Notes under the pieces: model-generated | Databases searched by the model: none | Told to the model about the DNA's origin: nothing | The model's input: the letters and a program-made list of their open reading frames with translations, nothing else | Position numbers and translations under genes: made by a program | From: Raineyella sp. LH-20 | GTDB taxonomy: Bacteria > Actinomycetota > Actinomycetes > Propionibacteriales > Propionibacteriaceae | NCBI RefSeq assembly: GCF_033110965.1 | Contig: NZ_CP137003.1 | Span: forward strand, 1,240,001 to 1,304,000 | Direction of reading: 5' to 3' | DNA length: 64,000 nucleotides | In this document: positions 17,007-25,614 of the stretch, piece by piece | Numbering within the stretch: position 1 is the stretch's first letter | Layout of the letters: every line of letters starts with the position of its first letter

Positions 17007-18107
17007 TCAACGGGTGGGGAGAGTGGGGTCGTTCGGGAACAGCCGGGGGGCGAGCCAAAGCGCGACGTACACCAGGCCGACCAGGACCGGCACCTCGATC
17101 AGCGGACCGACCACACCGGCCAGGGCCTGGCCGGAGGTGACGCCGAAGGTGCCGATGGCCACGGCGATGGCGAGCTCGAAGTTGTTGCCCGCGGCCGTGA
17201 AAGCGACGGTGGTGGAGTGGGCATAGTCCAGCCCGGTGGCGCGGGACAGCAGCAGACCGCCGAGCCACATGATCGCGAAGTAGACGACCATCGGCACCGC
17301 GATCCGGGCGACGTCCCACGGGCGGCTGGTGATCTGGTCACCCTGTAGGGCGAACAGTAGGACGATCGTGAAGAGGAGCCCGTAGAGGGCGAGTGGGCCG
17401 ATCCGGGGCAGGAAGCGCTGCTCGTACCAGGTGCGGCCCTTCGCCCGCTCCCCGAGGTGTCGGGTGAGGAACCCGGCGACCAGCGGGATGCCGAGGAAGA
17501 CGAGGACGGAGACGAAGATCGCCCCGAAGGAGAAGCCCGCCGAGGTGGTCGGCAGTCCCAGCCAACCGGGCAGCACCTGCAGGTAGAACCAGCCGAGGGC
17601 GGAGAAGGCGATCACCTGGAAGACGGAGTTGATCGCCACGAGCACCGCGGCCGTTTCCCGATCGCCACAGGCGAGATCGTTCCAGATCAGCACCATGGCG
17701 ATGCAACGGGCCAGGCCGACGATGATCAGGCCCGTACGGTACTCCGGCAGGTCGGGCAGCAGCAGCCAGGCGAGGGTGAACATCACCGCCGGCCCGATGA
17801 TCCAGTTGAGCACCAGCGAGAGGCCCATCAGGCGTCGGTCGGCGGCGACCCGGCGGGTCTCGTCGTAGCGCACCTTGGCCAGGACGGGATACATCATCAC
17901 CAGCAGGCCGATGGCGATCGGCAGCGAGACCGAACCGATCTTCACCGCGTCCAAGGCGGCGGACAGCCCGGGGACGAACCGGCCGAGCAGCAGCCCGACG
18001 ACCATCGCCGCGAGGATCCAGGCCGGCAGGAAACGGTCGAGCAGGCTGAGCTGTCCCGCGACCGACCTGTGGTGGGCCGACCTTTCGGGGATGACGGTCT
18101 GCGACAC
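17007..18107 (-). CDS. acr3: Acr3-family arsenite efflux permease
   Basis: Ten-helix arsenite exporter of 366 residues. Typical Acr3 features are LGLARCIAMVLIWNDLACGD, with the conserved cysteine essential for transport, and the distal TAAGNNFELAIAVAIGTFG block. The start is GTG 18107 after GAAGAGAGGG. Fifty further in-frame codons upstream lie in the operator region and are not conserved. It is divergent from arsR, with ArsR-type palindromes between. Confidence 0.93.
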   Translation of the reverse strand: MSQTVIPERSAHHRSVAGQLSLLDRFLPAWILAAMVVGLLLGRFVPGLSAALDAVKIGSVSLPIAIGLLVMMYPVLAKVRYDETRRVAADRRLMGLSLVLNWIIGPAVMFTLAWLLLPDLPEYRTGLIIVGLARCIAMVLIWNDLACGDRETAAVLVAINSVFQVIAFSALGWFYLQVLPGWLGLPTTSAGFSFGAIFVSVLVFLGIPLVAGFLTRHLGERAKGRTWYEQRFLPRIGPLALYGLLFTIVLLFALQGDQITSRPWDVARIAVPMVVYFAIMWLGGLLLSRATGLDYAHSTTVAFTAAGNNFELAIAVAIGTFGVTSGQALAGVVGPLIEVPVLVGLVYVALWLAPRLFPNDPTLPTR

Positions 18108-18157
18108 GGAAACCCTCTCTTCATATCGATGATCCTCAATGGGAGCCTGGCTTAGTG

Positions 18158-18173
18158 ATTGACATTTGTCAAT
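18158..18173. promoter_or_regulatory. ArsR-type operator for acr3-arsC
   Basis: ATTGACATTTGTCAAT is a perfect 16-bp palindrome 51 bp before the acr3 start. It fits the TTGAC-N6-GTCAA form of ArsR sites and probably covers the -35 element of the acr3 promoter. Confidence 0.82.
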
Positions 18174-18309
18174 GTGGCCGACGAGGTCAGGGGCAGCAGG
18201 CGGGAGCACCGCTCTGATGGCTGCATTGAATCTCTCCGGGCTCACACGCACCGAACGACGACCACTCCACAACATCGACGGATCTCAATATGAGGATGGT
18301 GAGGCATGT

Positions 18310-18325
18310 ATCGACAGTTGTCAAT
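18310..18325. promoter_or_regulatory. ArsR-type operator for arsR
   Basis: ATCGACAGTTGTCAAT is the same palindrome as at 18158 with one arm altered (ATCGACA against TGTCAAT). It lies 20 bp before the arsR start, which suggests autorepression. Confidence 0.78.
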
Positions 18326-18345
18326 GCGGCCGGTAGGCTGGGGGG

Positions 18346-18723
18346 ATGACGCAGGTTGAACTGGACAGGACTCCCCTCGTCGAGTCCGACGAGGTCTGTA
18401 TCGAGGGGTCGGCGCTCATGTCGTCCGAGCGAGCCGCAGGGCTGGCCGAGATCTTCAAGGCGCTCGCGGATCCGACCCGGGTGCGCCTCCTGGCGCACAT
18501 CCGTTCGTCCGAACACGGCACCGCCTGCGCCTGTCACCTTCCTGAGATCCTGGGGATCAGTCAGCCCACCCTGTCGCATCACCTGAAGAAGTTGGTGGAT
18601 GCGGGGTTGGTTGTCCGCGAACAGCGGGGGCGGTGGGCACACTACACCGCCGTCGCCGACGCTCTGGGTGTCGCTCAGGGCTTCCTTGCCGAGCCGATCG
18701 TCACCGACGCCCGGTGTTGCTGA
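18346..18723 (+). CDS. arsR: ArsR-family arsenite-responsive repressor
   Basis: A 125-residue winged-helix metalloregulator. The HTH is ISQPTLSHHLKKLVDAGLV. Candidate As(III) thiols are Cys18, Cys61, Cys63 and a C-terminal Cys124-Cys125 pair. The HGTACACHLPE segment lies at the start of the DNA-binding region as in actinobacterial ArsR proteins, which use N-terminal and helix-alpha cysteines rather than the E. coli CVC motif alone. It is divergent from acr3 and codirectional with arsD-arsA, with operators on both sides. Confidence 0.92.
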   Translation: MTQVELDRTPLVESDEVCIEGSALMSSERAAGLAEIFKALADPTRVRLLAHIRSSEHGTACACHLPEILGISQPTLSHHLKKLVDAGLVVREQRGRWAHYTAVADALGVAQGFLAEPIVTDARCC

Positions 18724-18729
18724 CGCCAT

Positions 18730-18745
18730 ATTGACGCCGGTCAAT
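18730..18745. promoter_or_regulatory. ArsR-type operator between arsR and arsD, first site
   Basis: ATTGACGCCGGTCAAT keeps the ATTGAC...GTCAAT arms of the acr3 operator with a GC centre. It begins 7 bp after the arsR stop codon. Confidence 0.7.
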
Positions 18746-18759
18746 GCAAGTGATTGACT

Positions 18760-18781
18760 CACATCGACAGTTTTCGATGTG
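18760..18781. promoter_or_regulatory. ArsR-type operator between arsR and arsD, second site
   Basis: CACATCGA (18760-18767) and TCGATGTG (18774-18781) form an 8-6-8 inverted repeat containing ATCGACAGTTTTCGAT, a close variant of the arsR operator. It ends 11 bp before arsD, so arsDA can probably be repressed separately. Confidence 0.7.
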
Positions 18782-18792
18782 AGGGGTTGTTC

Positions 18793-19224
18793 ATGGTGGC
18801 GTTGAAGGTCTTTGAAGGGCCGTTGTGCTGCAACACCGGTGTCTGCGGGCCGGATCCGGAACAGGCGCTGGTCGACTTCACCGCCGATGCCCGCTGGCTC
18901 GCCACCCAGGGCGTCGAGGTCACCCGGGCCAACCTCGCCCAGGACCCCGCGGCGTTCGCCGAGGACCCCTCCGCCCGCGCGTTCGTCCGGGTGGCCGGTG
19001 CCGAGGCACTGCCTCTGGTCGTGGTGGACGGGATCACCGTCCTCACCGGCCGCTACCCCTCACGGGCCGAACTGGCGCGCTTCGCCGGCCTGGCCGCGCC
19101 CGCGTCGGCACCTGCGGCGGCGACCGAGTCCTCCTGCTGTGGCGCCGATGATCAGGCGTCGGGATGTTGTAGCCCGGCGCCGCAGGTCCTGCAGATCTCC
19201 GCCCCCACCCGATCCTGCTGCTGA
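18793..19224 (+). CDS. arsD: ArsD arsenic metallochaperone
   Basis: Thioredoxin-fold chaperone that hands As(III) to the ArsA ATPase. The 143-residue protein has GPLCCNTGVCGP at the N-terminus, giving Cys12, Cys13 and Cys18, the three thiols known to bind arsenite. The C-terminal third carries three extra vicinal pairs (SSCCGAD, GCCSPAP and the terminal SCC), as in longer ArsD proteins. The ATG at 18793 follows GAGGGG, and an upstream frame from 18754 crosses the operator. It lies 8 bp before arsA. Confidence 0.92.
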   Translation: MVALKVFEGPLCCNTGVCGPDPEQALVDFTADARWLATQGVEVTRANLAQDPAAFAEDPSARAFVRVAGAEALPLVVVDGITVLTGRYPSRAELARFAGLAAPASAPAAATESSCCGADDQASGCCSPAPQVLQISAPTRSCC

Positions 19225-19232
19225 GGCGAGCC

Positions 19233-20981
19233 ATGCGGTATCTCGATGGCGTTCCCCGTTACCTCTTCTTCACCGGCAAAGGTGGGGTCGGCAAGACCAG
19301 CGTCGCCTGCGCGACCGCCGTCGACCTGATCGACCGGGGCCGGCGGGTGCTGCTCGTCTCCACCGACCCGGCGTCCAACGTCGGCCAGGTCTTCGGCCAG
19401 ACGATCGGCAACCGGATCACGCCGGTGGTGGCCGCTCCGGGTCTGGACGCCCTGGAGATCGACCCCGAGCAGGCCGCGGCCGACTACCGCGAACGCACCG
19501 TGGCGCCCCTGAAGGGCTTCCTCTCGGCGGCGGATCTGGCGTCGGTCACCGAACAACTCTCCGGCGCCTGCACGACCGAGATCGCCTCGTTCAACGAGTT
19601 CACCGATCTTCTCGCCGACAGCGACCTGACCCGCGGCTACGATCACGTCGTCTTCGACACCGCCCCGACCGGCCACACCATCCGGCTGCTCCAACTACCT
19701 GGCCAATGGACCCGGTTCATCGACGACGGCTTGGGTGACACCTCGTGCCTCGGCCCGATGTCGGGGCTGGAGAAGTCCCGGGCCACGTACGGTGACGCCC
19801 TCACCGCGCTGGCCGACCCCGCCCGGACCCGTCTTGTCCTCGTCGCCCGCGCCCAGATCGGTGCCCTGACCGAGGCCGCCCGTACGGTCGATGAACTCGG
19901 CGAGGCCGGCGTACGCGCCACTCACCTGGTGGTCAATGCGATCCTGCCACCGGGTCCCGACCATGATCCGCTGGCCGACGCCATCCACCGGCGTGAGGAG
20001 GCCGCGCTGGCGGCGATGTCCCCCCGGCTCGCCGACCTGACCCTCGACCTCCTCCCGCTGCGCGGCACCGACGTGGTCGGAATGCCGGCCCTGCGGGATC
20101 TCCTCTGCGAGGAGAGCGCCGCCGTGACCCTCTCGGCGGCCGAAGACTCGAGCACCGCCGATCCTGTGCTGCCCGGCCTTGACTCCCTGGTCGACGTCCT
20201 GGCGGAACAGGAGCACGGGCTGGTGATGTGCATGGGGAAGGGTGGCGTCGGCAAGACGACCATCGCCACCGCGATCGCGCGCGGGCTGGTCGCCCGGGGC
20301 AAGGACGTTCACCTGACCACCACGGACCCGGCCGCCCATCTCGACCTCTCCCTGGCACGCGAGGGCATGCGGGTGTCCAGCATCAACCCCGGACAGGCCG
20401 TCGCCGACTACCGGGCCCACGTGATGGCCACCAAGGGCGCCACCCTCGACGACGACGGGCGCGCGCAACTCGCCGAGGACCTCAGATCTCCGTGTACCGA
20501 GGAGGTCGCGGTCTTCCAGGCCTTCTCCCAGGCGGTCCTCGACGCGCGTCGACGCTTCGTGATCATGGACACCGCCCCGACCGGTCACACCCTGCTCCTG
20601 CTGGACGCCACCGGCTCCTACCACCACGACGTCGCCCGCAACATGGCGCCGGGCACCCGCTTCACGACACCGATGATGCGCCTTCAGGACCCCGACTACA
20701 CCAAGGTCATCCTCGTCACGCTGGCCGAGACCACCCCCGTCCTCGAGGCCGAGCAACTCCAGGCCGATCTCGAACGCGCCGACATCCATCCGTGGGCGTG
20801 GGTGGTCAACCAGACCCTCACCGGCAACCCGACCACCGACCCCCTGCTGCGTAGGAGGCAGGCCGCCGAGCGCGGCCCGCTCGACCGGGTCGGCCGAGCG
20901 AGTGCCCGCGCCGTCCAGGTCCCGCTGACCGCCGATGACCGGGCCACTCCCGGGATCACGCTCCACAGCGCCCTCGCCTGA
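19233..20981 (+). CDS. arsA: ArsA arsenite-activated ATPase, two-domain
   Basis: Cytoplasmic pump ATPase of 582 residues with two homologous nucleotide-binding halves. Each has a Walker A (FFTGKGGVGKTS near residue 12 and MGKGGVGKTT near 335) and a switch motif DTAPTGHT. Cysteines in LSGACTTE and LRSPCTEE are in the positions of the arsenite-binding thiols. It normally energises ArsB, and with Acr3 the same role has been proposed in arsDA-acr3 clusters. The C-terminus ends in an unconserved tail. Confidence 0.93.
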   Translation: MRYLDGVPRYLFFTGKGGVGKTSVACATAVDLIDRGRRVLLVSTDPASNVGQVFGQTIGNRITPVVAAPGLDALEIDPEQAAADYRERTVAPLKGFLSAADLASVTEQLSGACTTEIASFNEFTDLLADSDLTRGYDHVVFDTAPTGHTIRLLQLPGQWTRFIDDGLGDTSCLGPMSGLEKSRATYGDALTALADPARTRLVLVARAQIGALTEAARTVDELGEAGVRATHLVVNAILPPGPDHDPLADAIHRREEAALAAMSPRLADLTLDLLPLRGTDVVGMPALRDLLCEESAAVTLSAAEDSSTADPVLPGLDSLVDVLAEQEHGLVMCMGKGGVGKTTIATAIARGLVARGKDVHLTTTDPAAHLDLSLAREGMRVSSINPGQAVADYRAHVMATKGATLDDDGRAQLAEDLRSPCTEEVAVFQAFSQAVLDARRRFVIMDTAPTGHTLLLLDATGSYHHDVARNMAPGTRFTTPMMRLQDPDYTKVILVTLAETTPVLEAEQLQADLERADIHPWAWVVNQTLTGNPTTDPLLRRRQAAERGPLDRVGRASARAVQVPLTADDRATPGITLHSALA

Positions 20982-21034
20982 CGTCCGCTCGGCGCTCCGT
21001 TCCGACCGACCCCTGGCCCTGAGAGGATCCCCTC

Positions 21035-22402
21035 GTGCCCCATCTGATCGCTGTCGGCGGCTCCGACGCCGGCATCTCCGCCGCACTCCGGGCCCGCGAA
21101 CTCGATCCGAGTGCAGAGGTCACCGTGGTGGTGGCCGATCGCTACCCGAACTACTCCATCTGTGGCATCCCGTACTACGTCTCCGGTGACGTCACGCCGT
21201 GGCAGTCGCTGGCCCACCGCACCATCGCCGATCTCGAGGCCGCCGGCGTACGCCTCCTGCTGGACACCCGGGCCGAGGCCATCGACGTGACGGGCCGGCG
21301 GCTGAGCGTACGCGGGCCCGGCGGCGCCACCGAGGTGGCGTACGACGAGCTGGTGGTCGCCACCGGCGCGCTGCCCTCCGGTGCCGGCATCGCCGGACTG
21401 GACCGGCTCGGCCCGGACGACGGGCTGCACGTGATGCACTCGATGGGGGACACCTTCGCCCTCGATCGCCACCTCGCCGAGCGGGCCCCGCAGACTGCGA
21501 TCATCGTCGGCGCCGGCTACGTCGGACTCGAGATGGCCGAAGCGTTCACCGTCCGCGGCATCCGGGTCACCCAGCTCCAGCGCGGTCACGAGGTGCTGTC
21601 GACCCTCGATCCGCAGCTCGGGGCACAGGTGCACGCCGAGCTGTCCGCGCACGGCGTCGAGGTGCTGGTCGACACCACGGTGACTGGGGTCGAGCGGTGC
21701 GGGGCGGGGCTGCAGGTGTCCGGCGTGCACCAGGGTGCTCCGTTCACCCGATCGGCCGATCTGGTCCTGGTGGTGGTCGGCGTACGGCCCAACACGGCCT
21801 TGCTGGCCCACGCGGGAGCCACTCTCGGCGCGGGTGGCGCGGTCGCCGTCGACGAGCGGATGCGCACCGGGCTGCCGCACATCTTCTCGGCGGGCGACGG
21901 GACGGTGACCCACCACCGGTTGCTCGGCGTCAGCTACCTGCCGCTGGGCACCACGGCGCACAAGCAGGGACGCGTTGCCGGGGAGAACGCGGTCGGCGGC
22001 GACGCCCGGTTCGCCGGATCGGTCGGCACCCAGGTGGTCAAGGTCTTCGACCTCGTCGCGGCACGGACCGGGCTGCGGGACCGGGAGGCCGTCCGGGCCG
22101 GGTTCGCGCCGGTCACCTCCGCGGCCGCCGCCGACGACCACAAGCGGTACTTCCCGGGCGCGCATCCGATCGCTTTTCGGATCACCGGTGACGAGCGGGA
22201 TGGTCGGCTGCTGGGGGCTCAGCTGGTGGGCCGGCTCGGCACCGAGGTGGCCAAGCGCGTCGACACGTACGCCACGGCGCTCTACGCCGGCCTGACCGTT
22301 GACCAGGTCTCCGAGCTCGACCTCAGCTACACCCCGCCGCTCGGATCGCCGTGGGACGCGGTGCAGGTCGCGACCCAGGCATGGGCGCCGGCCCGGCGGT
22401 AG
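21035..22402 (+). CDS. FAD/NAD(P)-dependent disulfide oxidoreductase of the ars cluster
   Basis: A 455-residue flavoprotein of the CoA-disulfide reductase/NADH oxidase group. An FAD-binding GGSDAGISAALRARE opens the protein. NYSICGIPYYVSGDV holds the single redox cysteine at about residue 43. VGAGYVGLEMAEAF is the NAD(P)H site, and a dimerisation domain follows residue 320. Such flavoproteins often close actinobacterial ars operons, but their reaction in arsenic metabolism is not settled. It starts at GTG 21035, 53 bp after arsA. Confidence 0.83.
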   Translation: MPHLIAVGGSDAGISAALRARELDPSAEVTVVVADRYPNYSICGIPYYVSGDVTPWQSLAHRTIADLEAAGVRLLLDTRAEAIDVTGRRLSVRGPGGATEVAYDELVVATGALPSGAGIAGLDRLGPDDGLHVMHSMGDTFALDRHLAERAPQTAIIVGAGYVGLEMAEAFTVRGIRVTQLQRGHEVLSTLDPQLGAQVHAELSAHGVEVLVDTTVTGVERCGAGLQVSGVHQGAPFTRSADLVLVVVGVRPNTALLAHAGATLGAGGAVAVDERMRTGLPHIFSAGDGTVTHHRLLGVSYLPLGTTAHKQGRVAGENAVGGDARFAGSVGTQVVKVFDLVAARTGLRDREAVRAGFAPVTSAAAADDHKRYFPGAHPIAFRITGDERDGRLLGAQLVGRLGTEVAKRVDTYATALYAGLTVDQVSELDLSYTPPLGSPWDAVQVATQAWAPARR

Positions 22403-22436
22403 CGGCCGGCCTGGCGGTCGCCACCGTCGTCGTGGC

Positions 22437-23213
22437 TCACCAGGTGGCGTCGCCGCGGATCGCCACGTCGGAGCCGCCGTCCACGAAGACGATCTGCCCG
22501 CACAGGTGGCTGTTCTCCTCCGAGACCAGCCAGGCGTGCAGGTGGGCCGGGACTTCCGGCTCCATCGGCCCGTTCAGCGGCATCGGGACCTGCTGCAGCA
22601 GGGCGTCGACCGCCTCCTTGGTCGCCATCAGGTCATGGGTCATCGGGGTCACCACGATGCCGGGCGCGATCCCGTTCAGCGGGATGTGTGCGCCGGCCCA
22701 CTGCGGGCCGGTCGCATGGCGGCGGATCCACTTGGCGAGCGCCTGCTTCGTGGTGCCGTAGATCAGCGTCCCGGTCTGGGTGTCCGCCGCCAGCTCCTCG
22801 GCCCGGGCGAGGGCCGCCGGCTCGTCCTCGGCGAGCAGTGCGTCGAGTAGTTCGGCGTCCGGTGGGTAGAGCGAGGCCATCGAACAGGTCACCGAAGCCC
22901 GTGGCGCCGCCGATCCGGCCAACAGTGGCCGCAGCCCCTCGAGGGTGGCGAGCGCGCCGAAGAAATTCACCGCCACGGTCTTCGGGATGGGCAGCGCAAG
23001 CCCGGCGTTCGCCACGATCGCGTCGATGCTGCCGCCGGTCAGTTCCCGGACTCCGTCGACCAGCGCCGTACGTCCCTCGGTCGTGGTCAGGTCCACGGTG
23101 ACATCAGCGTCATGCAGGTCGACACCGATGACGCGCTCACCTCGTTCGGTGAGGATCCTCGCCAAGGTCTTGCCGATGCCGGATGCCGCCCCGGTCACCA
23201 CGATGGTTCGCAT
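22437..23213 (-). CDS. SDR-family oxidoreductase (3-alpha-hydroxysteroid dehydrogenase-like)
   Basis: NAD(P)-dependent short-chain dehydrogenase of 258 residues. The Rossmann motif is VVTGAASGIGK at residues 5-15. IVANAGLALP matches the NAG motif, and the catalytic Ser and YGTTK (Tyr-x3-Lys) are present. The insertion between serine and tyrosine is long (about 40 residues), as in HSDH/carveol-type SDRs. It is divergent from the TetR regulator at 23538, so that regulator may control it. Substrate unknown. Confidence 0.82.
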   Translation of the reverse strand: MRTIVVTGAASGIGKTLARILTERGERVIGVDLHDADVTVDLTTTEGRTALVDGVRELTGGSIDAIVANAGLALPIPKTVAVNFFGALATLEGLRPLLAGSAAPRASVTCSMASLYPPDAELLDALLAEDEPAALARAEELAADTQTGTLIYGTTKQALAKWIRRHATGPQWAGAHIPLNGIAPGIVVTPMTHDLMATKEAVDALLQQVPMPLNGPMEPEVPAHLHAWLVSEENSHLCGQIVFVDGGSDVAIRGDATW

Positions 23214-23498
23214 GATGATTCGCCTCCTCGGGCACAGCCAGCCCGTGAGGGGCCGGGCCCGCACGGAGTGGGGATGCTCCGTCATCGCGGCCGGCGGCGG
23301 GGCTGATCCCTTTCAGGATAGAAACCCGGCGGGACGTACGTGGGGCGATCGGTGATCTGGATCACGGCGGCTCGAAGGTCGTGTCGGCGTGGGCCACGGT
23401 GACCTCGGGGGTGCCCATGGTGACCGCGGGGAGTGCTCAAGGTGGGCCTTGGGGCAAGGGGACCTCGGAGGGGGCGCCGGAGCGTGATCGATCAGATC

Positions 23499-23520
23499 TA
23501 TTAGAGGGATTTGTCTAATA
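23499..23520. promoter_or_regulatory. TetR-type operator between the SDR gene and tetR
   Basis: TATTAGA (23499-23505) and TCTAATA (23514-23520) are perfect inverted repeats with an 8-bp spacer, AT-rich against a GC-rich background, 18 bp before the tetR start. The remainder of the 324-bp gap (23214-23537) shows only GC-rich, mildly repetitive sequence (GGTGACC-containing). Confidence 0.75.
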
Positions 23521-23537
23521 ATGGTAGGGTAGGTGCC

Positions 23538-24287
23538 ATGACAGTGCCTGCACGGGTGCCGCAGCGCGCGGCACGCCGCCGCGCCGACATCCTCCGGACG
23601 GCCCGCCGGCTGTTCGCGGAGGAGGGGATCGGCCCGGTCACGCCGGGGCGGATCGCCAAGGAGGCGGGGATCAGCCCGGGGAACCTCTATTACTGGTTCG
23701 GTTCCAGGACCGAGATCGTCCACGAACTGTTCGCCCAGTGGATCGCCGATTCCGGACTGCCCGCCGACCTCGGCCAGGACCCGTCCCCCGATCCGGCGGA
23801 CATCCTGGCGCTGCTGTGGGGACGGATCCCGGCCCAGCACCGGATCAACGAGGACTACGCCTTCTTCCAGCGCGAACTGCTGCCGCTGCTCCACGCCGAA
23901 CCAGCCCTCGCCGCGGAGTACCGCCGCAACCACGCGGCGCGGGTCGATCTGCTCGTCGAACTCACCGAGCAGGTCATCGCCGCCGGACTGCTGCGACCCC
24001 CGCGGCCTCCGGCCACCGTCCGTGTGCTGGTCGAGGTGCTGTGGCTGGTCGCCGAGACCGCCGGGCCGTTCGCCCGGGCGACCGGGGACGGTGGCCTCGA
24101 TGCCACCCGACTCGCCCGGGCGGTGATCGGGCCGTCGTTGACCGACGCCGGGCGCCGGGCGCTGGCTCTCGCCGACCCGTCCGACCCCGCCGCCGACCCG
24201 TCCGATCCTGCCTCCGGCCCGTCCGATCCCGCCGCCACCCCGGCCGACCCCGCATCCGCTCCGACCGACCCCGAGTCCCGACCATGA
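23538..24287 (+). CDS. TetR-family transcriptional regulator
   Basis: A 249-residue repressor. Its N-terminal HTH domain spans about 10-60 (VTPGRIAKEAGISPGNLYYWFGSRTEI), and a TetR C-terminal ligand domain follows. The last 35 residues are an unstructured tail of DPSDPA-like repeats encoded by a 24-36-bp minisatellite (24172-24280). It is translationally coupled or nearly so to the nitroreductase gene. The start at 23538 places the operator just upstream. Ligand unknown. Confidence 0.85.
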   Translation: MTVPARVPQRAARRRADILRTARRLFAEEGIGPVTPGRIAKEAGISPGNLYYWFGSRTEIVHELFAQWIADSGLPADLGQDPSPDPADILALLWGRIPAQHRINEDYAFFQRELLPLLHAEPALAAEYRRNHAARVDLLVELTEQVIAAGLLRPPRPPATVRVLVEVLWLVAETAGPFARATGDGGLDATRLARAVIGPSLTDAGRRALALADPSDPAADPSDPASGPSDPAATPADPASAPTDPESRP

Positions 24288-24307
24288 CCGCCCGACCGGA
24301 GGACCTC

Positions 24308-25576
24308 ATGCCGCAGCCCGCTGACCCACGCCCTGGCGTCTCCCCGTCGGCCGAGCCAGTGCGGATCTCGCGCCGCACCGTTCTCAGAGGTCTCGGGATC
24401 GGCACTGGCGCGGTCGCGCTGACCGCTGTGGCCGGGGCCGGCATCCGCGGAGCGGCGAACGGCGTGTGGGCGCAGGGCAAGGGGGCGCCGTACGCGCTGT
24501 GGTCGAGCTGGCAGGACGTGCCCGGCCCGGCGGCGGTGGTGGCGGCCGGGGTGCTCGCCGCCAACCCGCACAATCTGCAGCCGTGGACCTTCACCCTCGA
24601 TGAGGGCGCGGTGGACACCGTCCCGGGAGCGGCCGAGGGGACGGCCACGATCGACCTCGTCGACGATCCTGCCCGGGCGACGCCGACCTGCGATCCTGAC
24701 GGCCGGGAACGGGTCGCCGGCCTCGGCTGCGCCGTGCAGAACATGGTGATCGCCGCCCGGGCCCGCGGACTCGCGGCCACCGTCGAGGTCTGGCCCGGTG
24801 GCGACCCGGCCGGCCCTGCCGCGCGGCTCCGTCTCGGACCGGGCCCTGCGCCGACCGTACGCGAGCGTGAGTTGGCTGCGGCGATCTCCGCCCGGCACAC
24901 GAACCGCGGACCGTACGCCGACCGTCCCCTCGACGCGGGGACCCTGGCCGCACTGACCGTGGATGCCCCGTCCGGCGCCGCCGTCCACTGGGTGACCGCA
25001 CCGCCTCGGCTCGCGGCGCTCGGCGCCCTCTACGTCGAGGCGACCCAGGCAATCGTCGACGACGAACCGATGTCGGTGGAGGCGTTCTCGTGGTTCCGCA
25101 ACGACCGCTCGGCCATCGACGCGCACCGCGACGGGCTGACCCTGGACTGCCAGGGGTTGGACGACGCCACCCTGGCGATGGCCAAGATCCTCCCGGCACA
25201 GTCGCGCACGGCCGGCGACCGGTTCTGGGTGAACTCCACCCGCGACGTGCACACCGCCACCGCCGTGGCGTACGGCATCATCCGGGTGACTGACACCACC
25301 GATCCGGCCGCCCGCCTGGCTGCTGGGCGGCTGCTGGAACACCTCCACCTCGTCGCCACCGCGGCCGGGCTGGGCCTGCACCACATGAACCAGATCACCG
25401 AACGGATCGCCCGGGACACCACCACCGGGGCGCCCGATCGGTTCTCCGCCCGGTGGGCCGACGCCACCGGCCTGCCCGCCGCCGAGGGACTGCTCTCGTT
25501 CCGCCTCGGGCACCCGGTGCGCACCGCAGCCCCGAGCCCCCGCCGGGCGCTGGAGGACGTGCTGCGGGTCCCCTGA
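24308..25576 (+). CDS. Tat-exported nitroreductase family protein (Acg-like)
   Basis: A 422-residue protein with a twin-arginine signal peptide (ISRRTVLRGLGIGTGAVALT near residues 20-40) followed by a nitroreductase fold. AANPHNLQPWTF matches the start of the FMN-binding region in Acg-like proteins, and ISARHTNRGPYADRPL is the second family block. I prefer the ATG at 24308, which has GGAGG five bases upstream. An ATG at 24284 overlaps the tetR stop and is the alternative. Some Acg relatives are thought to sequester flavin rather than act as enzymes, so catalysis is not certain. Confidence 0.8.
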   Translation: MPQPADPRPGVSPSAEPVRISRRTVLRGLGIGTGAVALTAVAGAGIRGAANGVWAQGKGAPYALWSSWQDVPGPAAVVAAGVLAANPHNLQPWTFTLDEGAVDTVPGAAEGTATIDLVDDPARATPTCDPDGRERVAGLGCAVQNMVIAARARGLAATVEVWPGGDPAGPAARLRLGPGPAPTVRERELAAAISARHTNRGPYADRPLDAGTLAALTVDAPSGAAVHWVTAPPRLAALGALYVEATQAIVDDEPMSVEAFSWFRNDRSAIDAHRDGLTLDCQGLDDATLAMAKILPAQSRTAGDRFWVNSTRDVHTATAVAYGIIRVTDTTDPAARLAAGRLLEHLHLVATAAGLGLHHMNQITERIARDTTTGAPDRFSARWADATGLPAAEGLLSFRLGHPVRTAAPSPRRALEDVLRVP

Positions 25577-25614
25577 GCCCGGCCGGTCGCGGGCGGTGTG
25601 AGGCCGGCGCAATG

